Below are positions 23,948 through 30,881 of a stretch of 31,333 nt of DNA, piece after piece. The notes beneath the pieces were generated by a model. That model searched no databases. It worked only from the letters and a program-made list of their open reading frames with translations, and was not told the DNA's origin. The position numbers were made by a program, and so were the translations under genes. This stretch comes from JBJHAX01 sp050480705 (GTDB taxonomy: Bacteria; Actinomycetota; Nitriliruptoria; Nitriliruptorales; Nitriliruptoraceae), in contig JBJHAX010000023.1 in the NCBI GenBank assembly GCA_050480705.1, forward strand, positions 1 to 31,333. The letters run 5' to 3'. Each line of letters opens with the position of its first letter. Position 1 is the first letter of the stretch.

Positions 23948-25458
23948 GGCGTCGACTCCTTGATGTCCTGCTGTGCCTCGCGCCGGTCACGCAACCGATC
24001 GAAGACCAGTGGTCCTGCGAGGATGAGGAGCGCGAACGCGACGAGCACACCGGCGATGGGACGGGTCACGAAACCCGACCAGCCGAAGGTCTGCATCGTC
24101 TGCGTGAACGAACGCTCGATCAACCCACCGAGCACCAGCGCGATGATGAACGTGACCCGCGAGTAGCCGTATTTCTGCATGCTGTAGCCGATATAGGCGA
24201 ACACAAGGGTCAGGAAGACGTCCCACGGTTCGTTTCGTGTCGCGTACACGCCGATCAGGGTGATGACCCCCACGACAGGGCCGAGGATGTCTCCCCGCGT
24301 GCGCGTGAAGATCTCGGCCTTCGTGCTGAGCAGGAGCACCATGAACCCACCGACAATTCGGGGGATGACCGCAGCGATCGCAAGGACATAGACGATGTGC
24401 AGGTTGCCGCGGACGAGGTTCGGACCAGCCGGCACCCCGTGCAGCGTGAGACCCGAGAGCAGCACGGCCATGATCACGCCGCCGGGAATGGCGAACACGA
24501 GGGTCGGAAGCAGACCACCACCCTTGTCCGCATCGTTGGCCGTCTCCGGTGCGATGACGCCCTCAACAGCACCCGTCCCCAGCGGCTGGGAGAGGTTGCG
24601 GGAGCGCGCGGCCTGGCCGTAGGCAACGAATGCCGCGAGGGTCCCGCTGATGCCGGGGACCATCCCCGCGCCGAAGCCGATGAAGGAACTCTGCAGGACG
24701 AGCTTCCATTTGCGGAACGCCGCCCGGACACCATCCATGACGGTCGCCTCGTCGCCGCCGGTGTCGACCGCCAGGCTGCGCTGGGCGCGGTGGCTGAACA
24801 ATGCGAGCATCTCGGCTCCCGCGAACATCCCGAGCAACGGTGGCACCAGCGAGATGCCGTCCCAGAGATAGAGCGTGTCGAACGTGAAACGCGGGTTGCC
24901 ACGGATCGGATCCAGTCCGATGAACGCGACGAGCAAGCCGAGGCCGGCCGCGACCAACCCCTTTGCGACGCTCGCGCCGGTGAGCCGTGAAATCAGGGCG
25001 AGACCGCAGAACGCGATCATGAAGAATTCTGGATACGAGAACGACAGGACGAGGTCACGCGCGAACGGCAGGACAGCCAGCATCAAGACCATGCCGACAA
25101 CCGCACCGAACATCGACGAGGTCGTCGCCGCACCGAGCGCTTCCTTGGCGCGACCCTGTTTCGTCATGGCGTAGCCATCGATGCAGGTCGCCGCGTTCGG
25201 CGGATCGCCCGGGACACTCATGAGAATCGAGGTGACCGGCCCGCCGAGGCCCGAACAGGCGCCGACAGCCATGAGGAACGCAAGTGCGTGTGACGACTCC
25301 ATCCCAAACGTGAAGGGGATGAGCAGCGCCATCCCTGAGGATCCACCGAGACCAGGCTGCACGCCGACGATGAAGCCGATGACGATGCCGAGCATGAGGT
25401 ACAGCGGGCCCGGCCATGTCATGAGGTCGGTGAATGCGGCCGCGAGTCCTTCGATCAT
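23944..25458 (-). CDS. tctA: Tripartite tricarboxylate transporter large permease (TctA)
   Basis: This 504-residue polytopic membrane protein has about 12 segments. The TctA signatures are GIVIGFIVGVQPGLGGSSGMALLIPFTF near the N-terminus, and FIGFGAGMVPGISGTLAAFVAYGQAARSRN with GTGAVEGVIAPETANDADKGGGLLPTLVFAIPGG in the middle. These match the repeated glycine-rich loops of the family. It translocates the substrate delivered by TctC. ATG 25458 follows GGAG by 8 bases. It starts 133 bp after tctC, and two inverted repeats in that gap may lower its expression relative to the binding protein. Confidence 0.93.
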   Translation of the reverse strand: MIEGLAAAFTDLMTWPGPLYLMLGIVIGFIVGVQPGLGGSSGMALLIPFTFGMESSHALAFLMAVGACSGLGGPVTSILMSVPGDPPNAATCIDGYAMTKQGRAKEALGAATTSSMFGAVVGMVLMLAVLPFARDLVLSFSYPEFFMIAFCGLALISRLTGASVAKGLVAAGLGLLVAFIGLDPIRGNPRFTFDTLYLWDGISLVPPLLGMFAGAEMLALFSHRAQRSLAVDTGGDEATVMDGVRAAFRKWKLVLQSSFIGFGAGMVPGISGTLAAFVAYGQAARSRNLSQPLGTGAVEGVIAPETANDADKGGGLLPTLVFAIPGGVIMAVLLSGLTLHGVPAGPNLVRGNLHIVYVLAIAAVIPRIVGGFMVLLLSTKAEIFTRTRGDILGPVVGVITLIGVYATRNEPWDVFLTLVFAYIGYSMQKYGYSRVTFIIALVLGGLIERSFTQTMQTFGWSGFVTRPIAGVLVAFALLILAGPLVFDRLRDRREAQQDIKESTP

Positions 25459-25476
25459 CCTGCGTTCTCCGCGTAC

Positions 25477-25506
25477 TCCCTGACCGTCCCACCCACCGTT
25501 CAGGGA
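25477..25506 (-). repeat. Inverted repeat in the tctC-tctA gap (leader side)
   Basis: TCCCTGA (25477-25483) and TCAGGGA (25500-25506) form a perfect 7-bp stem with a 16-base loop that is G-rich on the transcript strand. It lies just before the tctA ribosome binding site. It could act as an mRNA processing or attenuation structure together with the second hairpin at 25549. Confidence 0.4.
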
Positions 25507-25548
25507 TGGCTTGCCGTTGGATTGAGCATACGCAGGGACGGGGCCGAC

Positions 25549-25569
25549 CTGTCACCTTGACGGTGTCAG
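25549..25569 (-). terminator. Hairpin after tctC, possible attenuator
   Basis: CTGTCACC (25549-25556) and GGTGTCAG (25562-25569) pair at 7 of 8 positions around a 5-base loop, about 20 bp past the tctC stop. A partial terminator here would give more binding protein than permease, as is usual for solute-binding transport systems. There is no T-tract. Confidence 0.4.
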
Positions 25570-25591
25570 GGCGGCCCGCCCAACGCGCCGA

Positions 25592-26680
25592 TCAGTCGGC
25601 CGCGCGCACGGACAGGATGTCCGCGGCAACGAAAGCAACGTCGAACAGCACGTTGCGAATCTCCTCGGACTCATCCCATGGGAGGTAGGCAGTGTCGAAG
25701 CCGACCTGGTCAACCTCCGCGAGGAACTCCTCGTTGCTGAAGACCGCGCCGAGCGCGTCCGAAAGGATCTCCACGATGCAGTCCGGGGTGTCCGGCGGCA
25801 GGAAGATCATGCGGTGCTGCTCGAGCGCCGCGTTCAGACCCGATTCGCCAGTCACCTCGTCGATCGTCGGCACACCCTCGACCGCATCACGGTTGGGGTG
25901 GTCCTCCGGAACCATCTGACCCACCACAACGACAGGAAGAATCTCGTCGTTGCGAATCTGGTCGACCATCGACGACAACGGGAAGAGCACGACCTCGGTG
26001 TCACCGCGGACGAGGCTCAAGATCGATTCGCTGCTCCCGTCGTGGAGCACCTGCTCGAACTCGATGCCCATCGCGTCGAAGGACACGAGGTTGCTGGCGG
26101 AGAGGCCACCGGCTCCCTTGAGGACGGGACGATCAAGGGCCTGGAGGTCCTCGATGCTGGTCCAACCAGAGTTCGGGTTGATGGCGATGACTTCGGGGTC
26201 CACGGTGACACGTGCGGCGATGCGCATGTCCTCGTAGGGCAGGTCAGCCGTACCGGCGACAGCAGCGGTGGCGTGGTTGCCCGGGTCCGCAAGAACGATC
26301 GCGGTTCCATCAGGGGTCGAACCGAACACCTCGGCCGTCCCGACGAATCCACCCGCGCCCGGACGGTTCACGACCGGCACATCGACGCCGAGTTCATCGC
26401 TCAGGTACGGGGCGATCAGACGTCCCCAGGTGTCGAACCCGCCACCCGGCGAGTAGGGAATGACGAACTCGACCCTCTGCGAGGGGTACTCCTCACAGAT
26501 CGGGTCGACGTCAGCGGCTTCTTCGGGTTCCTCAGCCGGCTCCGCTGGTTCCTCGGCCGGAGCCTCGGGTTCTTCAGCAGGGGCCGGGGCGTCATCGGCG
26601 CCGCATGCCGCGAGCACCAGGGCGAGCACCCCGGCGACGGCGACAGCGCTCGAGCGCTTCCTTAGCAGACTACGCATCAT
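25592..26680 (-). CDS. tctC: Tripartite tricarboxylate transporter solute-binding lipoprotein (TctC/Bug family)
   Basis: This 362-residue binding protein has a lipoprotein signal: basic start MMRSLLRKR, a hydrophobic core and lipobox LAAC (Cys26). An Ala/Pro/Glu-rich linker (about 28-58) follows, as expected for a surface-anchored receptor in a Gram-positive cell. The Bug fold begins at YPSQRVEFVIPYSPGGGFDTWGRLIAPYLS and continues through VPVVNRPGAGGFVGTAEVFGSTPDGTAI, both family hallmarks. Bug proteins bind carboxylates such as citrate, aromatic acids or nicotinate. ATG 26680 has GGAAAG upstream. It is the first gene of the operon, with palindrome E and a promoter-like element about 110 bp before the start. 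Confidence 0.93.
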   Translation of the reverse strand: MMRSLLRKRSSAVAVAGVLALVLAACGADDAPAPAEEPEAPAEEPAEPAEEPEEAADVDPICEEYPSQRVEFVIPYSPGGGFDTWGRLIAPYLSDELGVDVPVVNRPGAGGFVGTAEVFGSTPDGTAIVLADPGNHATAAVAGTADLPYEDMRIAARVTVDPEVIAINPNSGWTSIEDLQALDRPVLKGAGGLSASNLVSFDAMGIEFEQVLHDGSSESILSLVRGDTEVVLFPLSSMVDQIRNDEILPVVVVGQMVPEDHPNRDAVEGVPTIDEVTGESGLNAALEQHRMIFLPPDTPDCIVEILSDALGAVFSNEEFLAEVDQVGFDTAYLPWDESEEIRNVLFDVAFVAADILSVRAAD

Positions 26681-26780
26681 GTTCTTTCCGCTCCCTCATA
26701 GGCAGTGACTGCGTGAACCGCAGTGCGTGCAGGTTCGCAGGAACGATCGGTCCCACGAACCAATCGTGCGCGACCTGCGA

Positions 26781-26809
26781 ATGGTGTCACAAAAATTGTT
26801 CCATGACAA
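26781..26809 (-). promoter_or_regulatory. Candidate promoter of the tctC operon, with operator in the spacer
   Basis: On the minus strand TTGTCA (26804-26809) and CACCAT (26781-26786) are 17 bases apart. The spacer is palindrome E. The -35 is a good match; the -10 keeps only A2, A5 and T6. The arrangement is the same as at palindrome C. The remaining part of the 181-bp gap between ubiX and tctC shows nothing else clear. Confidence 0.4.
26786..26802. promoter_or_regulatory. Operator-like palindrome E (tctC promoter)
   Basis: GTCACAAAAATTGTTCC (17-bp class) reads GGAACA-ATTTT-TGTGAC on the coding strand of tctC. The half-sites are imperfect, with inner ACA/TGT paired. It is an AT-rich island in the ubiX-tctC gap and a member of the six-copy family. 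Confidence 0.5.
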
Positions 26810-26861
26810 GGTGAGCTGCGCTGGCGTTCGGGCGAACTCGCGCATCGTCGCGCGGCTTTCC

Positions 26862-27476
26862 CTACGACCCGTTCTCGTCCACGGTGTCGGTCGACCCCAT
26901 GCGTCCGTCCCAACGCGGCGTTCGGTCCGAATACAGGCCCAACTGGTCGAGGGTGCGCGTGACGACGTGATCGACGATGTCGTCAACGGTCTCCGGGTGG
27001 TTGTAGAAGGCCGGAACCGGCGGCATGATCGACACGCCCATCCGCGCAAGGCGCAGCATGTTCTCGAGGTGGACCTCGTTGAACGGCGACTCGCGCACCA
27101 TGAGCACAAGTGGACGGCGCTCCTTGAGCGTGACATCGGCGGCACGAGCAACGAGGTCGCCCGCGAATCCGGATGCAATCGCGGCCAGCGTCTTGACACT
27201 GCACGGCGCAACGACCATCCCGTCGGTCGTGAACGACCCACTTGAGATCGTCGCCGCCTGATCGCCGGCGCGATGCACCACGTCGGCGAGTTCTCCGACC
27301 GCGCTCGTGGCCATCCCCGTTTCATGGGTCACGGTCCGCGCGCCCCACGGGCTGAGCACCAGATGCGTCTCGACGGGGAACTCACGCAACCGCTCGAGCA
27401 GCCGTATTCCGAAGACCGCGCCCGTGGCACCGGTGATCGCGACGATGTACCGGCGGGTCGCGTCGGAGGCGGTCAT
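26862..27476 (-). CDS. UbiX family flavin prenyltransferase
   Basis: UbiX makes prenylated FMN from FMN and dimethylallyl phosphate, the cofactor of UbiD enzymes. The 204-residue protein has the flavin-binding ITGATGAVFG start (a variant of GxSGxxG), SSGSFTTDGMVVAPCSVKTLAAIASG (about 78-103), and the LKERRPLVLMVRESPFNEVHLENMLRLARMGVSIMPPVPAFYNHP block that binds the prenyl donor and FMN. The C-terminal LDQLGL helix is followed by an unusual polar tail of about 30 residues. ATG 27476 overlaps the stop of the split-barrel gene (ATGA). It can serve both UbiD proteins encoded here. Confidence 0.93.
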   Translation of the reverse strand: MTASDATRRYIVAITGATGAVFGIRLLERLREFPVETHLVLSPWGARTVTHETGMATSAVGELADVVHRAGDQAATISSGSFTTDGMVVAPCSVKTLAAIASGFAGDLVARAADVTLKERRPLVLMVRESPFNEVHLENMLRLARMGVSIMPPVPAFYNHPETVDDIVDHVVTRTLDQLGLYSDRTPRWDGRMGSTDTVDENGS

Positions 27477-27952
27477 CGCGAGACCTCGGTTGCACGGACG
27501 AGCGTGTCGAGCTGGCGTCGCCACCGCTCGACCGAACCGTCGGGATCGTCGAGCTCGTAGCGGATGCCGCCCGTGACGGTCGCGTACCCGACCACGTCGC
27601 GGTCGATGGCGTTGATCGCACCGGCGAACAGGCGCAGACCCGCCACCTCGTCCGAAGTGTCGAGCTCACGTACGTCGAGTTCGACTTTGAACGTGGTCTC
27701 GTCGACGACGAGTACCAGCAGTGCCCGGCCTGCCGCCGCCATCGCCTCGGTCGTGCGGCTGCCTCGATACACCGCGAGGCGAATCTCGTCATCGCCGACG
27801 GCGAGGACTTCGCCGACGCTCAGCAAAGCCACCCGCGGCCATCGCTCGGCGTCGGCCGTGACGAGCAGGATCGTCTCGCCGATCTTGTCGGCGAGGTCGC
27901 GCCCGTCGAGCAGATCCCGTACCGCCTCGGGTAGCGATGTCTCCTCGGCCAT
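27473..27952 (-). CDS. Pyridoxamine 5'-phosphate oxidase-like split-barrel protein
   Basis: This 159-residue protein has the pattern of the PNPOx-like/FMN-binding split beta-barrel: an N-terminal helix, then ETILLVTADAERWPRVALLSVGEVLAVGDDEIRLAVYRGSRTTEAMAAAGRALLVLVVDET (about 27-87). These proteins bind FMN or F420, or lack activity. ATG 27952 follows GGAGG by 4 bases. It lies between the zinc-ribbon gene and ubiX and overlaps the ubiX start, so it is part of the UbiD module. A flavin-handling role, such as supplying reduced FMN to UbiX or protecting prFMN, would fit but is inference from position. Confidence 0.72.
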   Translation of the reverse strand: MAEETSLPEAVRDLLDGRDLADKIGETILLVTADAERWPRVALLSVGEVLAVGDDEIRLAVYRGSRTTEAMAAAGRALLVLVVDETTFKVELDVRELDTSDEVAGLRLFAGAINAIDRDVVGYATVTGGIRYELDDPDGSVERWRRQLDTLVRATEVSR

Positions 27953-27992
27953 ACCGCCTCCGTCATTGTGATCCAACCGCCTCAGCTGCCGC

Positions 27993-28190
27993 TCACATGC
28001 TCTCGGCGGCTGAGGTGTCGGTCTTCTTCGTGGTGCTGCCGTCCGCCCCTTCGATGAGGGGACTGTCGTCCTGCGGGAAGGTGTGCCCACAGAAGGGGCA
28101 CAGTAGGTCGTAGCCTGCGTTCCACAATTCGGCGTGGCACGGAAACCGCTCGCGGCACTCCGGGCACTCCACGGTGAAGATCGTCGCCAC
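27993..28190 (-). CDS. Small zinc-ribbon protein in a UbiD/UbiX operon
   Basis: This 65-residue protein has two CxxC knuckles, Cys9-Pro-Glu-Cys12 and Cys31-Pro-Phe-Cys34-Gly-His, spaced as in a zinc ribbon or rubredoxin-like fold. An additional Cys18-His19 and a polar low-complexity tail (about 45-65) are present. GTG 28190 follows GGGAGGTGA. It sits 65 bp after ubiD and 40 bp before the split-barrel gene. Non-oxidative hydroxyarylic acid decarboxylases of the VdcBCD/BsdBCD type consist of UbiX-like B, UbiD-like C and a small cysteine-rich D protein of similar size. This gene may be the counterpart of D, but I see no clear sequence match beyond the CxxC pairs. Confidence 0.72.
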   Translation of the reverse strand: MATIFTVECPECRERFPCHAELWNAGYDLLCPFCGHTFPQDDSPLIEGADGSTTKKTDTSAAESM

Positions 28191-28255
28191 CGCTCACCTC
28201 CCGTGCATCGTCGCGGTCGGGCGAGCCCCGACCACAGTGGGCAGATCGTCGTCCA

Positions 28256-29680
28256 TCACGCCCCGTCGCCTGACGGGTCCGAAGCTTCCCGGACATACCG
28301 GTCGATCGGCACCCGCTCGATGGCCTCGTCGGGCACCTTGATGCGCTCGGAGAAGGGCCGCTGCACCGGCTTGGTCGCATCAACGATCATCTTGGTCGTC
28401 ATGATGGCGTCCGTCTGTGACGGATCGAGCGTGTTGCCCTTGGCATTCTTGATGATGTCGACGTCCTGATCCGCCTGGACCCGGGTGGCCATCGCCCAGA
28501 ACATCTGCTCGTCGTCGAACGGGTCGACGTCGGCGTCGACCACGTAGACGTGCTTGATCATGTCGACCTCGCCGAGGACGATGAACGCCGCCTGCTTGGA
28601 CTCGCCGTCCACCTTCTTGTCGATCGAGACGTTGCAGTGCAGCCGACAGACTCCGGACGTCGGAAGGTGGACCGCCTTGACCGACGGCACGACACCTTTG
28701 ATCCGGTTGTAGATGCGGGCCTCCTTGGGAAGCCCTCCTTGGATCCAGTCGTCGGGGTGCCCCACGAAGACGTCCTGGTACATCGCGTCACGACGATGGG
28801 TCACGGCTTTCACGTCGATGATCCATCGAAGCCGCTGCGGACCGTAGGTTCCGGGGAACTCACCGAACGGCCCCTCGACCTCTCGGACGTCGGGGGGGAT
28901 CTCGCCCTCGATGACGATCTCGGCGTCAGCGGGGACCATGATGTCGTCACCCCACGTCTCGGAGGGCACGAGCCGCAGCGACTCGCCCATGATCGAGCCG
29001 ATCACCTCGTAGTCGTCGTCGCCGAACGGCGCGACATTCAGCGTCCCGAGGTAAAACGAAGGATGGTGGCTGACCACGATGACGACCGGTGTCGGCAGGC
29101 CACGCTCTTCGTGCTTGCGGGTGATCTGCCAGTTGTGTCGCGGCGACATGTGCAGCCCGAGTTTCTGGGGCTCCTTGTACATCATGCGCAGGTACGCAGC
29201 GTTGTAGGACCCGGTATCGAGGTCCTTCATGACCGGCGTCATGTCGATGTAGGGCGCAGGGTCCATGTGGTGGTGGCGGACGATCGGGAACTCCCGCAGG
29301 TCCGCCTCGTCACCCTTCTTGATGACCTGCTTGACGGGGCTGTCCCCTGGACCGACGACGGTGGGCGCGATCCGCCCCTGCTCGCGTTCCCCGTACTCGA
29401 GACTCAGCGGGAACTTGGCATCGGTGATCGGCAGGCCGAGCGCCAGGGCGCAGCGCTCGCGCTGGGCATAGACGTTCGTCACAAGGGGAAACTCGGAGAC
29501 CTCGCCGTGGAGGTTCAGCGGCTGGTGGAACACCGCCATCGGGTAGCGCCCCTCATCCTCAAGTTGCTGGAGGATCGCGGTGACCTCGAAGTTCGCGGGA
29601 TCGACGGGATCGTCGATGTGCACCACGCCTCCCGGCTGCTGCTGCTCGACGTGCGCGATGAAGTCCCTCAGATCCGGCAT
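28256..29680 (-). CDS. UbiD family prenyl-FMN-dependent (de)carboxylase 2
   Basis: This second UbiD homolog (474 residues) is clearly diverged from the one at 21.9-23.3 kb. It starts MPDLRDFIAHVEQQQPGGVVHIDDPVD. Active-site elements are intact: Arg165 in YNAAYLR, and Glu269/Glu274 in EGPFGEFPGTYG. The VVDADVDPFDDEQMFWAMATRVQADQDVDIIKNAKGNTLDPS block (about 395-435) is typical. The region between (HHHMDPAPYIDMTPVMKD) resembles members acting on hydroxylated aromatic acids, but this is impressionistic. ATG 29680 has AGGAG 8 bases upstream. It is first in an operon with the zinc-ribbon, split-barrel and ubiX genes. Palindrome F lies 112 bp before the start. Confidence 0.92.
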   Translation of the reverse strand: MPDLRDFIAHVEQQQPGGVVHIDDPVDPANFEVTAILQQLEDEGRYPMAVFHQPLNLHGEVSEFPLVTNVYAQRERCALALGLPITDAKFPLSLEYGEREQGRIAPTVVGPGDSPVKQVIKKGDEADLREFPIVRHHHMDPAPYIDMTPVMKDLDTGSYNAAYLRMMYKEPQKLGLHMSPRHNWQITRKHEERGLPTPVVIVVSHHPSFYLGTLNVAPFGDDDYEVIGSIMGESLRLVPSETWGDDIMVPADAEIVIEGEIPPDVREVEGPFGEFPGTYGPQRLRWIIDVKAVTHRRDAMYQDVFVGHPDDWIQGGLPKEARIYNRIKGVVPSVKAVHLPTSGVCRLHCNVSIDKKVDGESKQAAFIVLGEVDMIKHVYVVDADVDPFDDEQMFWAMATRVQADQDVDIIKNAKGNTLDPSQTDAIMTTKMIVDATKPVQRPFSERIKVPDEAIERVPIDRYVREASDPSGDGA

Positions 29681-29755
29681 GGCGGCAACTCCTGCGGTGG
29701 GTATCGAGACGATCGGTCATTCCCCGGCGGCATCCGATGAACGATCGGACCTCTG

Positions 29756-29783
29756 AGCGTAGACGTCGACATTCCATCGTCAA
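29756..29783 (-). promoter_or_regulatory. Candidate promoter of the ubiD2-ubiX operon
   Basis: On the minus strand TTGACG (29778-29783) and TACGCT (29756-29761, TAnnnT type) are 16 bases apart, 76 bp before the start codon. Palindrome F ends 8 bp upstream of this -35. An alternative reading uses GACCAT (29784-29789) as the -10 directly after palindrome F, matching the other operons, but no -35 fits that register. Confidence 0.35.
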
Positions 29784-29791
29784 ATGGTCGC

Positions 29792-29807
29792 AGCAACATA
29801 TGTTCCC
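29792..29807. promoter_or_regulatory. Operator-like palindrome F (ubiD2 promoter region)
   Basis: AGCAACA-TA-TGTTCCC has perfect AACA/TGTT inner arms in the 14-bp-core class. On the minus strand it shares the 11-base stretch TGTTGCTGCGA with palindrome C. It lies in the 148-bp gap between ubiD2 and the end of the third DHPD-like gene. Confidence 0.6.
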
Positions 29808-29828
29808 GCACGTGCCTCGCCGCTGCCC

Positions 29829-30854
29829 TCATCCGCCTGGCCATCCGTGCGTGTTCGGTGCGAAGAGCTCGTCGACATCCGGGCGCTGCGGGATCAGGCC
29901 CTGTTCGTGTGAGAAGCCGATCATCGACTCGATCGTCGATCGGTTCGCCCCGAGGCCGTACGGGAACGGGTCCGTCCCGAAGATCGACCGCGTGAGGTCC
30001 AGATACTCCCAGCGGAACACCAGACTGATCGGCGTGTTCTCGAAGCGGGTTCGTTGCGCTTCGACCTTCGCTTCGAGGAACGCCGTGCACAGATTCATCG
30101 CGATCCACGGGTGCTCGCGGAACAGCTCCCCACGAACCACGTAGGTGTGGTTGATCGGGAGGTAGCCATGCGTGGTGTAGAAGCGGCGCCCTTCCTCGAT
30201 GCCATCGCCGAACGCGGGGGAGATCTTGCTCCAGTCTCCCTGCACCGGGATGCGTTGTGAGCGCTCGATCAGATTGCTCATCGCGGTACGACGATTGGGT
30301 CGAATGAATGCAGCATCCAGTTCGTTCGCGAGCAGCATCGATGCAAGGCTCTTGTCGGGATCGATGCGCTGGAACGACAGTCCGGGAGGTGGCTGGAATC
30401 CCGTCGCACCCCCGTGGCTCTGCTCCGGTGCGCGTTCCATGTACCAGTGCACATCGGTCGGGTGCACCCCGAAATCGTGCTGGAGGACAGCCCGCAACCA
30501 GAGCGCGGCCGTCTGCTGATACTCGCCGACACCGATGCGCTTGCCCGCGAGATCCTCCGGACGCTCGATCCCGGCATCCGCGTGCGCGTCGAGCTCGGTG
30601 TGGAACAGCCGCCTCGAGGGGAACACCGGGATGCCCACGAGATCGATGCCCTGCTGCTTGGCGATGAAGAACGACGACAGCGACATCTCGCTCACGTCGA
30701 ACTCGCTGAAGCGCAGCTGGCGCCAGAACAGCTCCGAAGGATGCAGCACCGTGGGTATCAGTTCGATGCCCTCCGGTTGCACGACCCCATCGATGAGCGC
30801 ACGCGTGTGCTCGTTGCGGCCCGTTCCGAACGACAGTCGCAGTTGCGTCACCAC
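29829..30854 (-). CDS. 4,5-dihydroxyphthalate decarboxylase-like / substrate-binding-fold protein 3
   Basis: This 341-residue third member of the family encoded at 8.5 and 9.5 kb is more distant from the other two than they are from each other. The shared frame is RALIDGVVQPEGIEL, SELFWRQLRFSEFDVSEMSLSSFF, RPEDLAGKRIGVGEYQQTAALWLRA and DPFPYGLGANRSTIES near the C-terminus. It has a family-specific insert around residues 140-160 (ERAPEQSHGGATGFQPPPGL). No signal peptide is seen. Starts GTG 30854 and GTG 30851 are both possible; the second has better spacing to GGAG. It begins 27 bp after the end of a TctA gene, so it is co-transcribed with a second tripartite transporter. Function as a decarboxylase or ligand-binding protein is unresolved. 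Confidence 0.8.
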   Translation of the reverse strand: MVTQLRLSFGTGRNEHTRALIDGVVQPEGIELIPTVLHPSELFWRQLRFSEFDVSEMSLSSFFIAKQQGIDLVGIPVFPSRRLFHTELDAHADAGIERPEDLAGKRIGVGEYQQTAALWLRAVLQHDFGVHPTDVHWYMERAPEQSHGGATGFQPPPGLSFQRIDPDKSLASMLLANELDAAFIRPNRRTAMSNLIERSQRIPVQGDWSKISPAFGDGIEEGRRFYTTHGYLPINHTYVVRGELFREHPWIAMNLCTAFLEAKVEAQRTRFENTPISLVFRWEYLDLTRSIFGTDPFPYGLGANRSTIESMIGFSHEQGLIPQRPDVDELFAPNTHGWPGG

Positions 30855-30881
30855 ATGCTCCGTTTCGTAGCGCTCACGTAC

